Shown here: piece after piece, positions 1-8,814 of the stretch
How positions within the stretch are numbered: the first letter of the stretch is position 1
How the letters are laid out: every line of letters starts with the position of its first letter
DNA from: Hydrogenimonas sp.
Lineage (GTDB): Bacteria > Campylobacterota > Campylobacteria > Campylobacterales > Hydrogenimonadaceae
Assembly: GCA_015494675.1 (NCBI GenBank)
Contig: WGAW01000066.1
Coordinates: 1 to 34,045 of the forward strand
Length of the DNA stretch: 34,045 nucleotides
Direction of reading: 5' to 3'
The notes under the pieces: model-generated
The model's input: the letters and a program-made list of their open reading frames with translations, nothing else
What the model was told of the DNA's origin: nothing
Databases searched by the model: none
Made by a program: the position numbers and the translations under genes

Positions 1-1110
1 GAAACGCGAGGGCATCAGCAGAAAGTCGGCCGCGGCGTACATTCGATGCGAAAGAGCCTCGTCGTAACCGACCCGCAGGTTGAAGTTTTCGTACCTTTCC
101 GATATCCGCTGTAGTTCCTCGGCGTAGCGGGGCTCCCCCTCACCAAGAATCGAAAATAGCGCCGGGCGCTTCGCTAACTCTCTTGCGGCATCTATTATGA
201 GCTCTACCCCTTTCTGCTCGGTAAAGCGGCCTATGAATATGAATAGAGGTAATTCATATTTATCTATATTAACTTCTTCCAGGTAACTCTCTTTGCAGAT
301 CCGTTTACCGTCAAGGCATCCCGCACCGTAACGGGCCGCAATGACGGGGTCGTTCATCGGGTCGAAAACGGTAGTATCTATGCCGTTGAGTATTCCCGTT
401 AGCTTACCCCTGTGTCTTCGCAAAAAGCCGTCCAGACCGCAGCCGTATTCGGGTTCCTGTATCTCAACGGCGTAGCTGGGACTTACCGTCGTGACGGCAT
501 CGGCGTGTGCAATACCGCACTTCATCCAGTTCACTCTGCCGTAGAACTCGCACTCCTGCATGTTGAAGTGCTTTTCTGCGATTCCGCTCCTTTTTAGCGA
601 AGCCGGCTCGAAAATCCCCTGATATGCGAGATTGTGTATCGTAAAGAGAGTTTTTACCCTCAGCCCGGCATCGCGGGCGAGTATGGCGGCAGGGGCCGTA
701 TGCCAGTCGTTCAGATGGAGCAGATCGAAAGAGTGCCTCTTTGCCAACTCCACAATTGCATGAGAGAAGACGGCGAAGCGGATGTCGTTATCGTCGTACC
801 CTTCACCCGGCGGGCCGTAAAGATGGTCGCGGTCGCAAAGAGTGGGGTTGTATACGAAAACGACTTTCAAACCTTCATGCACACCGGCAAATATCTCGAC
901 ATCATGGTGATCCGTACCGAACTTGAGGCTGAAACGCTCACCGGTAGCCCTGATGCCGAAACGCTCCTTTTCGATGAATCGGTAGAGCGGCATCACGGCG
1001 GCGACCTCCGCCTCGGCGCTCAAAGCCTTCGGAAGCGCATAGGCGATATCGGCCAACCCGCCGCTCTTTGCGAACGGAAATATCTCAGCAGCGGCGAAAA
1101 GTACTCTCAT
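1..1110 (-). CDS. glgA: Glycogen synthase (GT5), C-terminus beyond the window
   Basis: The minus strand from the ATG at 1110 stays open to the window edge (370 codons), so this is the N-terminal three quarters of a roughly 480-residue GT5 synthase, which adds glucose from ADP- (or UDP-) glucose to alpha-1,4-glucan. Seen: the start MRVLFAAAEIFPFAKSGGLA carries the nucleotide-sugar binding K-x-G-G-L motif near residue 15. Further on are LNDWHTA near 150, FTIHNLAYQG near 175, LNGIDTTVFDP near 260 and GRFTEQKG near 300. The last visible residues, MPSRF, lie just before the family's usual E-P-C-G-L-T-Q motif, which is off the window. The start codon overlaps the galT stop as ATGA, so the two genes are probably translationally coupled and share one transcript. 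Substrate preference (ADP or UDP) cannot be read from this part. Confidence 0.93.
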   Translation of the reverse strand, partial: MRVLFAAAEIFPFAKSGGLADIAYALPKALSAEAEVAAVMPLYRFIEKERFGIRATGERFSLKFGTDHHDVEIFAGVHEGLKVVFVYNPTLCDRDHLYGPPGEGYDDNDIRFAVFSHAIVELAKRHSFDLLHLNDWHTAPAAILARDAGLRVKTLFTIHNLAYQGIFEPASLKRSGIAEKHFNMQECEFYGRVNWMKCGIAHADAVTTVSPSYAVEIQEPEYGCGLDGFLRRHRGKLTGILNGIDTTVFDPMNDPVIAARYGAGCLDGKRICKESYLEEVNIDKYELPLFIFIGRFTEQKGVELIIDAARELAKRPALFSILGEGEPRYAEELQRISERYENFNLRVGYDEALSHRMYAAADFLLMPSRF

Positions 1111-2141
1111 CCCATCTCCTCGATACTCTCTTTTAAAAGCGATGCCGCCTCTTCCGGCAGAACCGGATTGATCTGCATTCCGCTCCCTAGTTCAAAGCCG
1201 CCGAGCCTGTAAAGGCGCGGCATTATGCGTATGCCGAGGCGCCATACATCGGATATATCGTCGAAAAAATCCTCCGTTGCGAAGTTTCTCTGAAGCGGCG
1301 GTGTGTTGAATGTGATGTTGAAGTCGAAATCGCCGAGTTGCAGGTAAAGAGCGGCTATCACCTTTTTTGTCAATTCGGCCAGTTCATGCAGATCGGAGTC
1401 GCTCAATCCCCCCAGGTCGCTTACCCTCTTTTTCGAGTATATCGCCGTCTCGAAAGCGAAACCGGAAGCGTATGGAGAGAGAGCGGTAAAGCCGGGGGTC
1501 TGCGCGACTATACGCCTCTTCTTTTCCATCTCCGACGTCAGAAGCGCATCGAAAAGGCTCCGTCCGTGCTCACGGAAATAGATGCGGGCATGTCTGATCC
1601 GTCTTAGAGAGTCGATCGGCGGTGTGGGCAGCGCTATCAGTTGGGTATGCGGATGGGGCTGTGTGGCCGCTGCGTAGTGGCCATGGTTTTTAAAGAGGCT
1701 GATATGGACGAGTCGAATATCGTTTCTAAGATCGTTCAGGCGTGCACGCATCGTATATAGCCAGTTGAAATACTCCTCTTCGCTCCACTCATCCATTCTA
1801 AGAAGATGGCGAGGCGTATCGATTATTACTTCATGCGCCCCGAAGCCGTCCCATACCCTGAAGATTCCCATCTCGTGCATGCTCCACGGAGCCTCTATCT
1901 TTACCGCTTTGTAGAGATTCGGCACCACTCGGGTTTTCCAGCCCGGTCTGTCCGGGTCGTTTTTTCTTATAGCGAAGATCTCGGGCGGAGTCATGGATTC
2001 GTGACCCTCGCAAAACGGGCACTTCCTTCTCTTTTTGCGCCTCTTTTTCCCGGCCGCCGAGTAGCAGTCGGGCCTGTGTAGCCGCTCCGGGGCGATTATG
2101 GAGTACTCGTCGAGAATCGGATCGTAGCGGATTTCAGACAT
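1107..2141 (-). CDS. galT: GalT-like nucleotidyltransferase (galactose-1-phosphate uridylyltransferase family)
   Basis: HIT-superfamily GalT protein of 344 residues. The family moves UMP between UDP-glucose and galactose-1-P through a His-NMP intermediate; some GalT-like proteins are instead ADP-glucose phosphorylases. Seen: a zinc site C-P-F-C-E-G-H (Cys 41 and 44, with His 112 in TPRH), the catalytic H-P-H-T-Q (His 163 and 165), and a C-terminal GGFELGSGMQINPVLPEEAA matching the family end. I chose the ATG at 2141 over the GTG at 2144 because AAGGTGA lies just before it. It overlaps the upstream GH57 stop by 8 bases and its own stop overlaps the glgA start (ATGA). No galK, galE or galM is in the window, so a Leloir role is doubtful here; the coupling to glgA suggests nucleotide-sugar supply or recycling for glucan synthesis (inference). 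Confidence 0.85.
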   Translation of the reverse strand: MSEIRYDPILDEYSIIAPERLHRPDCYSAAGKKRRKKRRKCPFCEGHESMTPPEIFAIRKNDPDRPGWKTRVVPNLYKAVKIEAPWSMHEMGIFRVWDGFGAHEVIIDTPRHLLRMDEWSEEEYFNWLYTMRARLNDLRNDIRLVHISLFKNHGHYAAATQPHPHTQLIALPTPPIDSLRRIRHARIYFREHGRSLFDALLTSEMEKKRRIVAQTPGFTALSPYASGFAFETAIYSKKRVSDLGGLSDSDLHELAELTKKVIAALYLQLGDFDFNITFNTPPLQRNFATEDFFDDISDVWRLGIRIMPRLYRLGGFELGSGMQINPVLPEEAASLLKESIEEMG

Positions 2142-4173
2142 CACTCACCTTCAAGGAGCCGCTTATCGCCAGCCTTTTTGAAAAGGGAAATACAGCCGTT
2201 ACGGTAATACCCTGCGTCATCAGCTCGAAACCCTCTTCGCTCTGCGAGACGGTCTGTAGCTCCGTCGCTAAAAGCGAGAAGTAGTGGTCCGTCTCGAACT
2301 TCAGAAGCCTGCCAGTATATCCGTCTACTATCTCGAACGAACGCAGCTCGTGATATGTGCATGTCTCTATCGGCCTCTTTTCGAGCATAACCTCGTCGAG
2401 GTTGGCGAAATGGAGGTTCAACTCTATTCCATATTCATAAATATGAGGGCTTTCGCTCTCTATTTCGATCGAAAAACCGAATCCGTTTTTTATAAAATCG
2501 TACCTCTTCTTCAGCAGTGTATCGAATTTTCGGTAGTCGTATATGCCTCCCCTTCTTTCGAAGGTAACCGAATCTTTGCCGATCTTCATCTCAAAAGGCT
2601 GATTGGCGAAATCGGAGAGCTCTTTGAAGCAGCATTTTCGAAGAGTCTGAACGTCGAGAGAGTGGTCGCTTATGTGGTCTACGAAAGAGTTTTTTATGTA
2701 CCAGTCGTATACGAGGGCTTCACGAATCTTCTCATCGGCGCGGTGAGCGGCGGTGTGGATCGTACTTATCCCCTCCTCTTCCGGTTTTGCTTCCGCTTTC
2801 TGCGTATCGTTTTTCGCTATCTTCTCATGATAGGCCTCTTTCCGGCGTGTCAGCACATTCTGGAAGTTAAAAAGTCTCTTTCTGTCGCAAAACTCCACAA
2901 GCTGCCCCCCGAAACGGCTGTCGAATCTCGCGACTATCTCCTCTCCTACCCACTTGACCTCTTCGTAACCGTTGAGGTCTGTATCCGAGCGCTCGAGGGC
3001 GGAGGAGGTGCCGTAGCGTATATTTTCGCACTCTGTCAGGTATCTATAGGCGTTGTCGCGCAAATTGGGAAGGTAGAGTCCGCCGAATACCCCGTGCCAG
3101 TATACGTCGTTTGTCTGTAGTCTGTGGAGCGCATCTTCGTACTCGTCTGTATCGATTCCGTTAGCGGAGCACTCTAGCATCCTCTTGTGGAGACGGTTCG
3201 ACTCTTCGTATTTGACGAAAAAGTTCTTCCAGATACCACCTTTTAGAAACTTGATCCCCTCGCGTTCGAAGCGCTCTTTACCCATCCGGGCCCTCAACCG
3301 CTCCAGGGCCAGGGCGTCGTCGGCTTCGAGGCTCCACTCGCCCATCTCGTAGTAGGAGACGCTCGGCAGATAGGCGATCCCTTTTGCACGGTTTTTGGAG
3401 AGATACTCCCTGTATTGCACTGTCTGAATATCCTCATCTTCGAGTACGCTCTCTATAAAACTCTTCAGCCACCCCTTCCGATGTACCCACTCGTTCGTGC
3501 CGGGCCACATCCCGAACTTTTCGGCATCGTCGAAGATCACGGCCGCACCGCCGTCACTATGCGTGCACCCCTTTATCGCCCCTATGGCCTCCTCAACAGG
3601 TTTGAACGGAATCGTATATCTAAGATCCTGCGATATCGGAAATAGTGCGATCTTTTCACCCCCCTCCTCGCTCATGAAAAAGCCGTCGAGCCTCTCTTTG
3701 TCGAATCCGGCGGCGATGAAGTGGTAGTCGTCTACGATAGCGTATTTTACACCCGCTTTAACGATATCCGGGACAATCCCGGACTCCCATACCCTCTCTG
3801 TCAGCCATAGACCTTCAGGCTGCTGTGCGAAATTCTCCGCGATGCTTTCGGAGAGCTTTCGAATCTGCGCTATGCGGTCACGCGACGGAATGGAGCTCAA
3901 AACCGGCTCGTAGAAACCGGCGGTCAGGAGCTCTACCGACCCTTCACGGGCGAGTGAGAGCATATCGTCGAAAACGTCGGTGTACTCATTTTCGATCTTT
4001 TTCAGGAGCCATCCGCTGCAGTGTAGAGCGAAACGGAACTCCGGATATTTGCGCATCGTAGCGAAGAATGGAGCGTAGCAGCTCTCTACGGCCCTCTCTA
4101 CCGCCTCGTCGAAATTGTCTACGGGCTGGTGCATATGCACCCCGAATAGTAGTGATGTTGCAAACTTATCCAC
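2134..4173 (-). CDS. GH57 4-alpha-glucanotransferase (TLGT type, with DUF1925/DUF1926-like C-terminus)
   Basis: About 679 residues; closely follows the layout of Thermococcus litoralis 4-alpha-glucanotransferase (659 residues). The family transfers maltodextrin segments between alpha-1,4 chains. Seen, numbered from the GTG at 4173: HMHQP near 13; WLTERVW with the nucleophile Glu at about 126 (Glu123 in the Thermococcus enzyme); VDDYHF near 148; IFDDAEKFGMWPG with the likely acid/base Asp near 215 (Asp214 there); GGIWKNFFVKY near 311; and a C-terminal beta domain with QSEEGFELMTQG. An upstream ATG at 4212 would overlap the previous gene by 29 bases. I prefer the GTG at 4173 because AAGGA sits seven bases before it and the protein then starts, as in the family, a few residues ahead of the HQP motif. 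No signal peptide, so cytoplasmic. Amylase activity is the main alternative. Confidence 0.88.
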   Translation of the reverse strand: MDKFATSLLFGVHMHQPVDNFDEAVERAVESCYAPFFATMRKYPEFRFALHCSGWLLKKIENEYTDVFDDMLSLAREGSVELLTAGFYEPVLSSIPSRDRIAQIRKLSESIAENFAQQPEGLWLTERVWESGIVPDIVKAGVKYAIVDDYHFIAAGFDKERLDGFFMSEEGGEKIALFPISQDLRYTIPFKPVEEAIGAIKGCTHSDGGAAVIFDDAEKFGMWPGTNEWVHRKGWLKSFIESVLEDEDIQTVQYREYLSKNRAKGIAYLPSVSYYEMGEWSLEADDALALERLRARMGKERFEREGIKFLKGGIWKNFFVKYEESNRLHKRMLECSANGIDTDEYEDALHRLQTNDVYWHGVFGGLYLPNLRDNAYRYLTECENIRYGTSSALERSDTDLNGYEEVKWVGEEIVARFDSRFGGQLVEFCDRKRLFNFQNVLTRRKEAYHEKIAKNDTQKAEAKPEEEGISTIHTAAHRADEKIREALVYDWYIKNSFVDHISDHSLDVQTLRKCCFKELSDFANQPFEMKIGKDSVTFERRGGIYDYRKFDTLLKKRYDFIKNGFGFSIEIESESPHIYEYGIELNLHFANLDEVMLEKRPIETCTYHELRSFEIVDGYTGRLLKFETDHYFSLLATELQTVSQSEEGFELMTQGITVTAVFPFSKRLAISGSLKVSDV

Positions 4174-4183
4174 TCTCAAATCC

Positions 4184-6202
4184 TTATACGAACCAGTTTT
4201 CGCTGTAGTCATCGCCGAGATCGATGCGCAGTTCGTAGACTCCCGGCAGTGTCTGCACCGCCTGTGAGCCCGTCTCTATCTCTATTCGCAGCGATATCGC
4301 ATCGACTCCGGGAAATCGGCGTTTGTCGATCGATATCTCAAATATTCTATCCAGTGCCGCTTTTACATAGCCCCTTTTGGATAGCCGCTTAGTATCGAGA
4401 ACAATCGGCTTCTCTTCCGTATCGGTATAGATTCTTACGATAGCTCCTCTTTTAAATACGGCCATATCGCCGTCGAGGCGCAGATAGATACACGCTTCAT
4501 CCTGCCCCCAGTATATCTTCTCTACGGGGCCTCTTTCCGCTTCCATCGTGCAGAACGATGCACTCTCGTCGATCGTGCCGCTTCCGAGCCACTCGAAAAA
4601 GGAGCTAACTTTTCCGTCTATTACCGGGTGGATCGGAAACTTCGGTTCGCTTATAAGCGACCTGAGATTCCGGTCGGCGACGATCGGTACAAAAAGGTCG
4701 GACGGTACCGCCAGCTTCATGAGCCTGTAGATCTCTATAAGGTGCCCCCTGAAGAGGCGGTCGAAATCTTCGGCGTATTCGGTGTGGTGGTCGTCGCCGT
4801 ACCACCAGAACCAGTCTGAAGACTCGCATACGAGGAAATGGCCCTCTATCTCCTCTTTTACCGCCCTCTCGAGCTCCATTTCGTGGTGTATGTAGTCGAC
4901 CTTTGTCTGAAAGAGCAGCTCCCACGCCGCATTCTTCTGCGGATGGCCCACCCATGTATCGAAAGTGCCGTTTATCCACGATCCCGGATGGAGCCTCTTC
5001 AAAGAGGAGGAGCGCTCTTTTGAGGCCTCCTCCATAGTGACCGTTTCGCACCACTCGGCACTCTCCAGTTTCGAATATAGCTTTTCGAAAAAGTCGCGTC
5101 CGTTGTTTTCGTAAAACTCCCACGCGTTTTCGCCGTCGAGAATTACGGGAACCACAGCGTCATCCGCTCTCTTTGCGATTCCTTCGAGCCTCGATACGAA
5201 GTCGGCGGCGGCGATACCCGCCTCTTTGAACCTGTATGTAAAGCCTATCAGGTCGCTTAGAGGATGGTCTCTAAAGAGGATTTTCAGCCCGCCGAAACCG
5301 TAGGGACGGTAGAGTCTCTCTCTATCGTCGCCGCCGGTCGATTTGAACAGAATCTCTTCATCCGTAGCTATCCACTCTATGCCCCGCTCCGCATACAACC
5401 GAACGCTCTTTTCGTCCACCGCCCCCTCCGCTGGCCAAAAGCCTTTCGGTGAAGCGCCGAAGAGTTCGTAATACAGCTCTACGGCCCTATCGACCTGCTC
5501 TTTTGCATCTTCGACAAGCGGCATGCTGTTGGTGGGAATCTTCGTTTTCGGGTTCGAAACCACCGCGCTCTTCATATCGATCAGAAGAGGCAGGATCGGG
5601 TGGTTCATCGGAGTCGTCGAAATCGAGATATGACCGCGCTTTTGAAGATCGCCGTAAAAAGGGAGGATCGTAGGTATGAACCCGAGAAGCGTTTCGACCA
5701 GTTTCCTTTTGTCGGCACCGTCGAATCCGCTCCCTTTTTCGAGAAGTCCGGCTATCGTATCGTAATTATCCCTAAGATAGTTGCCGCTCCATGAAAGCAG
5801 AAAGAGCACCTCGAGCTCCACGAGTTCGGAGTCTTTGTAAGATGAGTTTTCGAAAAGTTCCGCAAAGCGCGGCAGAGGCTTCACCATCGTATCGAAACGG
5901 CTGCTTTTGCAGATTTTGATCACCCACTCGCGATCTTCGCTTCCAAGCTCGTGAGGCTCCTTGAAAAGAAGCCTCAAAAAACGGTCGCAGCCGATCCCCT
6001 CCTTTTCATATAGCATCAGCTGCTCCATAAGTGTGGGGGTAAGGTTGAATGTCGCCCTGATCCCCTTTTGCCGCGACAGAAGCCACGGCATATCGTAGTA
6101 GTCTTTTATCGCATGCAAAAAGACCCACGGCATTCTCATCACTCCGTCGCTTCCCCTGTAGTCGGGCTGATGCATATGCCATAAAAACGCGAGCTTGAGC
6201 AT
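4184..6202 (-). CDS. GH57 glycoside hydrolase, alpha-amylase/amylopullulanase type
   Basis: About 672 residues, a GH57 member of a different branch from its downstream neighbour. Seen, numbered from the ATG at 6202: HMHQPDYRG near 9; GFWPAEGAVDE with the likely nucleophile Glu at about 259; WIATDEEIL near 277; ILDGENAWEFY with the likely acid/base Asp at about 356; GSWINGTFDTWVGHPQKN near 407; and GDDHHTEY near 469, typical of the amylase/amylopullulanase branch. The family cuts alpha-1,4 and sometimes alpha-1,6 bonds in polyglucans. No signal peptide, so it probably acts on stored glucan or maltodextrin. The open frame reaches a GTG at 6223, but the ATG at 6202, two bases after the previous stop (TAGCCATG), fits stop-restart coupling and family length. 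It could be a debranching enzyme or a synthetic transferase; the sequence alone does not decide. Confidence 0.85.
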   Translation of the reverse strand: MLKLAFLWHMHQPDYRGSDGVMRMPWVFLHAIKDYYDMPWLLSRQKGIRATFNLTPTLMEQLMLYEKEGIGCDRFLRLLFKEPHELGSEDREWVIKICKSSRFDTMVKPLPRFAELFENSSYKDSELVELEVLFLLSWSGNYLRDNYDTIAGLLEKGSGFDGADKRKLVETLLGFIPTILPFYGDLQKRGHISISTTPMNHPILPLLIDMKSAVVSNPKTKIPTNSMPLVEDAKEQVDRAVELYYELFGASPKGFWPAEGAVDEKSVRLYAERGIEWIATDEEILFKSTGGDDRERLYRPYGFGGLKILFRDHPLSDLIGFTYRFKEAGIAAADFVSRLEGIAKRADDAVVPVILDGENAWEFYENNGRDFFEKLYSKLESAEWCETVTMEEASKERSSSLKRLHPGSWINGTFDTWVGHPQKNAAWELLFQTKVDYIHHEMELERAVKEEIEGHFLVCESSDWFWWYGDDHHTEYAEDFDRLFRGHLIEIYRLMKLAVPSDLFVPIVADRNLRSLISEPKFPIHPVIDGKVSSFFEWLGSGTIDESASFCTMEAERGPVEKIYWGQDEACIYLRLDGDMAVFKRGAIVRIYTDTEEKPIVLDTKRLSKRGYVKAALDRIFEISIDKRRFPGVDAISLRIEIETGSQAVQTLPGVYELRIDLGDDYSENWFV

Positions 6203-6204
6203 GG

Positions 6205-8736
6205 CTAATTTATCTTCATCCACTCGTCTATCTTCTCTCTATAGTAGTCGTGCAGCTTTTTTCCCCTCTTCTGATCGAGCGCCTGAATATAGAAATTAAG
6301 ATGCTCGCTGTACTGGTCAGGAATCATCAATATCCAGTCCGTCTCGTTCTCCCAAATCTTCACTCCGTCGGTAGTGGAGGCCTTTTTCCCTTTCGCATAC
6401 TCAAGGAACTTTCGCATCATCCTCCCCTTCATAGACTGTGGACACGGAATGCGACATATGTGGAAATAGAAGTGTGTCATCTCTTTCGCCACTTCCGAAA
6501 GCTTTACATCGTGGCGCGTCAGCAGCTCCATTATTTTCAGGCTGGCGTACATAGCGTCTCTGTGGAGTGAAAATTCGGTAAATGCGTAGTTCCCGTCGAT
6601 TGTGGCGATCAGATCGTAACGCTTGAGTGTCGATGCCTTGAAGTTTGCATATTTGCCGCGCTTGATCGAAAGGTGCGAGTAGGACTCATCCATCAGGTCC
6701 GGAGCCCAGGTCGGCAGGAAGACCTTCAGTTTCGTCTGACGGTGCTCCGCCTCCATATTCATCAGCTCCAAAACGGCATTGAGTGCTTCTACTTTGTTCA
6801 GCACATCCCCTTTGTCCGTTACCAGCGTAAGGCGCTGGCCGTGGGGGTAGATCAAGATTCCCATATCGAGCCCGAGTCCGGTCACTATATGTGAAATATC
6901 CTCTTTCAGTTTGATTTTTACATTGTGAATATTGGAGAGTTTTCTGGTGTCGGTATAGGCGTTGAGCATGATATTGTCGATCTGCAGATCGGTCATTATC
7001 TGAGGAAAGACATCTTTCGTGATTCCGAACATAAGGTCTACGGCTACCCGAAATCCCTTCGTTTTGATGATCTTGTGATCTATCGACATCTCCAGCGCTT
7101 TTTTATAGGAGATGCAGCTATCGTAATGGTAGAGAGTGCTGTCGTGGATCGAGCCTATCTCGTTATAGTCGACCCGCCTGAAATCCTCTTTGAAGAAGGT
7201 CTTCTCTATGCTCTTTGCCGAATTGGTATCGATTCTGAGCCCCTCTTCATTGTATAGCGTAATCTGCACTCCGGCCGGATCTACAAGACTCTTTCTGAAG
7301 TGTACACCCCCGAGCAGAGTCTCGTCCTGACTGAGATTGTAGCGCATTACAGCCGGAGGGATCGCACGCAAGTCTATCGCATCTATTCCCGCGGCGAGCA
7401 GACCGCCTACAAAGGCCCGCTTGATCATGCGAGGGCTCTTGTCGTAATCGCGGCCGACCACCACCTTGCTTCCCGGCGGAAGCTGGGAACCGAAGGCTTC
7501 CGCTATCTTGCAGGCCATTTCGCAGCTTATCTCTATGTTGCTTTTTCCGCTGATACTGCCGTTTTCGAATATCGTGTTACGGTAGCGGCTACCCCAGACT
7601 ACATGGTTGTTGACGATGGCGGCCGGCTCGATCTTCTTGTCGGGCCAGACCGTAACATCCTGCTCGAAATGGGCCAGTTTACCCACTTCACACCCTTCGG
7701 CAAGTATCAGCCCCGCCTTCGCCACTACACCGTCGCCTATTCTGTTGTCGTTGCAGATTACACTGTTGTCGAGAACGACCTTTTTGCCCAGCTGAATATC
7801 GTGCCAGAGTACCGAGTTTCTTATGCGGCACTCGTTGCCGATCGTTACGTTGTCTCCTATCGTCACGTTGTGAAGACGCGTTCTTTTACCGATCTTTACG
7901 TTCTCTCCGATCACAACAGTATCTATTATCTCCACATCGGGGCCTATTTCGCTCTCACCGGTCAAGTAGAGGGTCCCGTCGGGATATTCGACCTTTTTGC
8001 CCGGGATTTTGAAATTTAGCCTGCTGTTGAAAATGTCGTCGTGCACTTCGCGGTAACTATCCGGGTTGCCTACATCGCGCCAGTAGCCTGCCGCATCGTA
8101 GCCCAGTATCTCCACCCCCTCCTCCATAAGCAGGGGAAAGAGATCCTTTGCGAAATCGAAATTCTCTCCGACCGGGATGTAGTCCAGAATCTCCGGCTCG
8201 ATAAGGTAGATTCCGGTATTTATCGTGTCGCTAAAGACCTCTCCCCAGCTCGGTTTTTCCAGAAACTTCTCTATTTTGCCGTTTTCGTCGGTAATTACGA
8301 CACCGAACTGTAGCGGATTTTCGACCGAAGTGAGCGTAATGGTAAGTTTCGACTTTCTCTTTTTGTGGAATTCGACAATCTTTTTGAAATCGAAATCGGT
8401 AACGAGATCACCGCTTACGATCATGAACGTAGTATCGAGATACTCTCTTGCAAACCCGACAGCCCCGGCCGTGCCGTAGTCGTCGTCGGGAAGGACATAC
8501 TCGATGTTTATGCCCCTATCCCTGCCGTCTCCGAAATGGTTTTTAATGACGTCGGGTTTGAAATAGAGCAGAATTATGAAATCTTTGATTCCGATTTCAG
8601 CCAGGCTGTTTATCGTATGTTCCATCATCGGAAGGTTGACGATCGGCAGCATCGGCTTTGGTATCGAATGGGTAAGCGGCTGTATGCGGGTGCCGAATCC
8701 GCCCGCCATCACGACCGCTTTTATCTTTTTTGACAT
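6205..8736 (-). CDS. Sugar-phosphate nucleotidyltransferase fused to a degenerate phosphohexomutase domain
   Basis: An 843-residue fusion. Residues 5-235 are an NTP-transferase domain of the mannose-1-P guanylyltransferase/glucose-1-P nucleotidyltransferase class, with AGGFGTRIQPLTHSIPKPM at 11-29, VSGDLVTDFDF near 107-117 and NTGIYLIEPE near 173. Residues 255-375 are left-handed beta-helix hexapeptide repeats (IG-x-x-V pattern). Residues 395-840 have the phosphomannomutase/phosphoglucomutase fold pattern but lack its catalytic residues. The phospho-serine loop T-A-S-H-N-P is GGVHFRKS (476-483), the metal loop D-G-D-x-D-R is GLGLDMG (620-626), and the phosphate-binding R-P-S-G-T-E loop is replaced by PDQYSEHLNFY. 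The ATG has AGGAGGGG upstream. The N-terminal half probably makes an NDP-sugar; it is not a GlgC by signature. The C-terminal half may sense or bind sugar phosphate (inference). Confidence 0.85.
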   Translation of the reverse strand: MSKKIKAVVMAGGFGTRIQPLTHSIPKPMLPIVNLPMMEHTINSLAEIGIKDFIILLYFKPDVIKNHFGDGRDRGINIEYVLPDDDYGTAGAVGFAREYLDTTFMIVSGDLVTDFDFKKIVEFHKKRKSKLTITLTSVENPLQFGVVITDENGKIEKFLEKPSWGEVFSDTINTGIYLIEPEILDYIPVGENFDFAKDLFPLLMEEGVEILGYDAAGYWRDVGNPDSYREVHDDIFNSRLNFKIPGKKVEYPDGTLYLTGESEIGPDVEIIDTVVIGENVKIGKRTRLHNVTIGDNVTIGNECRIRNSVLWHDIQLGKKVVLDNSVICNDNRIGDGVVAKAGLILAEGCEVGKLAHFEQDVTVWPDKKIEPAAIVNNHVVWGSRYRNTIFENGSISGKSNIEISCEMACKIAEAFGSQLPPGSKVVVGRDYDKSPRMIKRAFVGGLLAAGIDAIDLRAIPPAVMRYNLSQDETLLGGVHFRKSLVDPAGVQITLYNEEGLRIDTNSAKSIEKTFFKEDFRRVDYNEIGSIHDSTLYHYDSCISYKKALEMSIDHKIIKTKGFRVAVDLMFGITKDVFPQIMTDLQIDNIMLNAYTDTRKLSNIHNVKIKLKEDISHIVTGLGLDMGILIYPHGQRLTLVTDKGDVLNKVEALNAVLELMNMEAEHRQTKLKVFLPTWAPDLMDESYSHLSIKRGKYANFKASTLKRYDLIATIDGNYAFTEFSLHRDAMYASLKIMELLTRHDVKLSEVAKEMTHFYFHICRIPCPQSMKGRMMRKFLEYAKGKKASTTDGVKIWENETDWILMIPDQYSEHLNFYIQALDQKRGKKLHDYYREKIDEWMKIN

Positions 8737-8814
8737 TTGCCCCTCCTTTTTCTTTTCAACTCCTCTTCCGTTGACGACCGTTAGACCGGCCGCATCGTTC
8801 TCACTCTCTCTTTT

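Noticed and set aside
2284..3120. 278-codon open frame opposite the GH57 glucanotransferase gene
   Set aside because: Antisense shadow of a well-supported gene.
7300..8019. 239-codon open frame opposite the nucleotidyltransferase fusion
   Set aside because: Shadow of the hexapeptide-repeat coding region, repetitive for that reason.
6205..8736. Calling this gene glgC or manC outright
   Set aside because: The N-terminal signature is of the broad glucose/mannose-1-P nucleotidyltransferase class and the C-terminal domain is degenerate; substrate cannot be decided from sequence.
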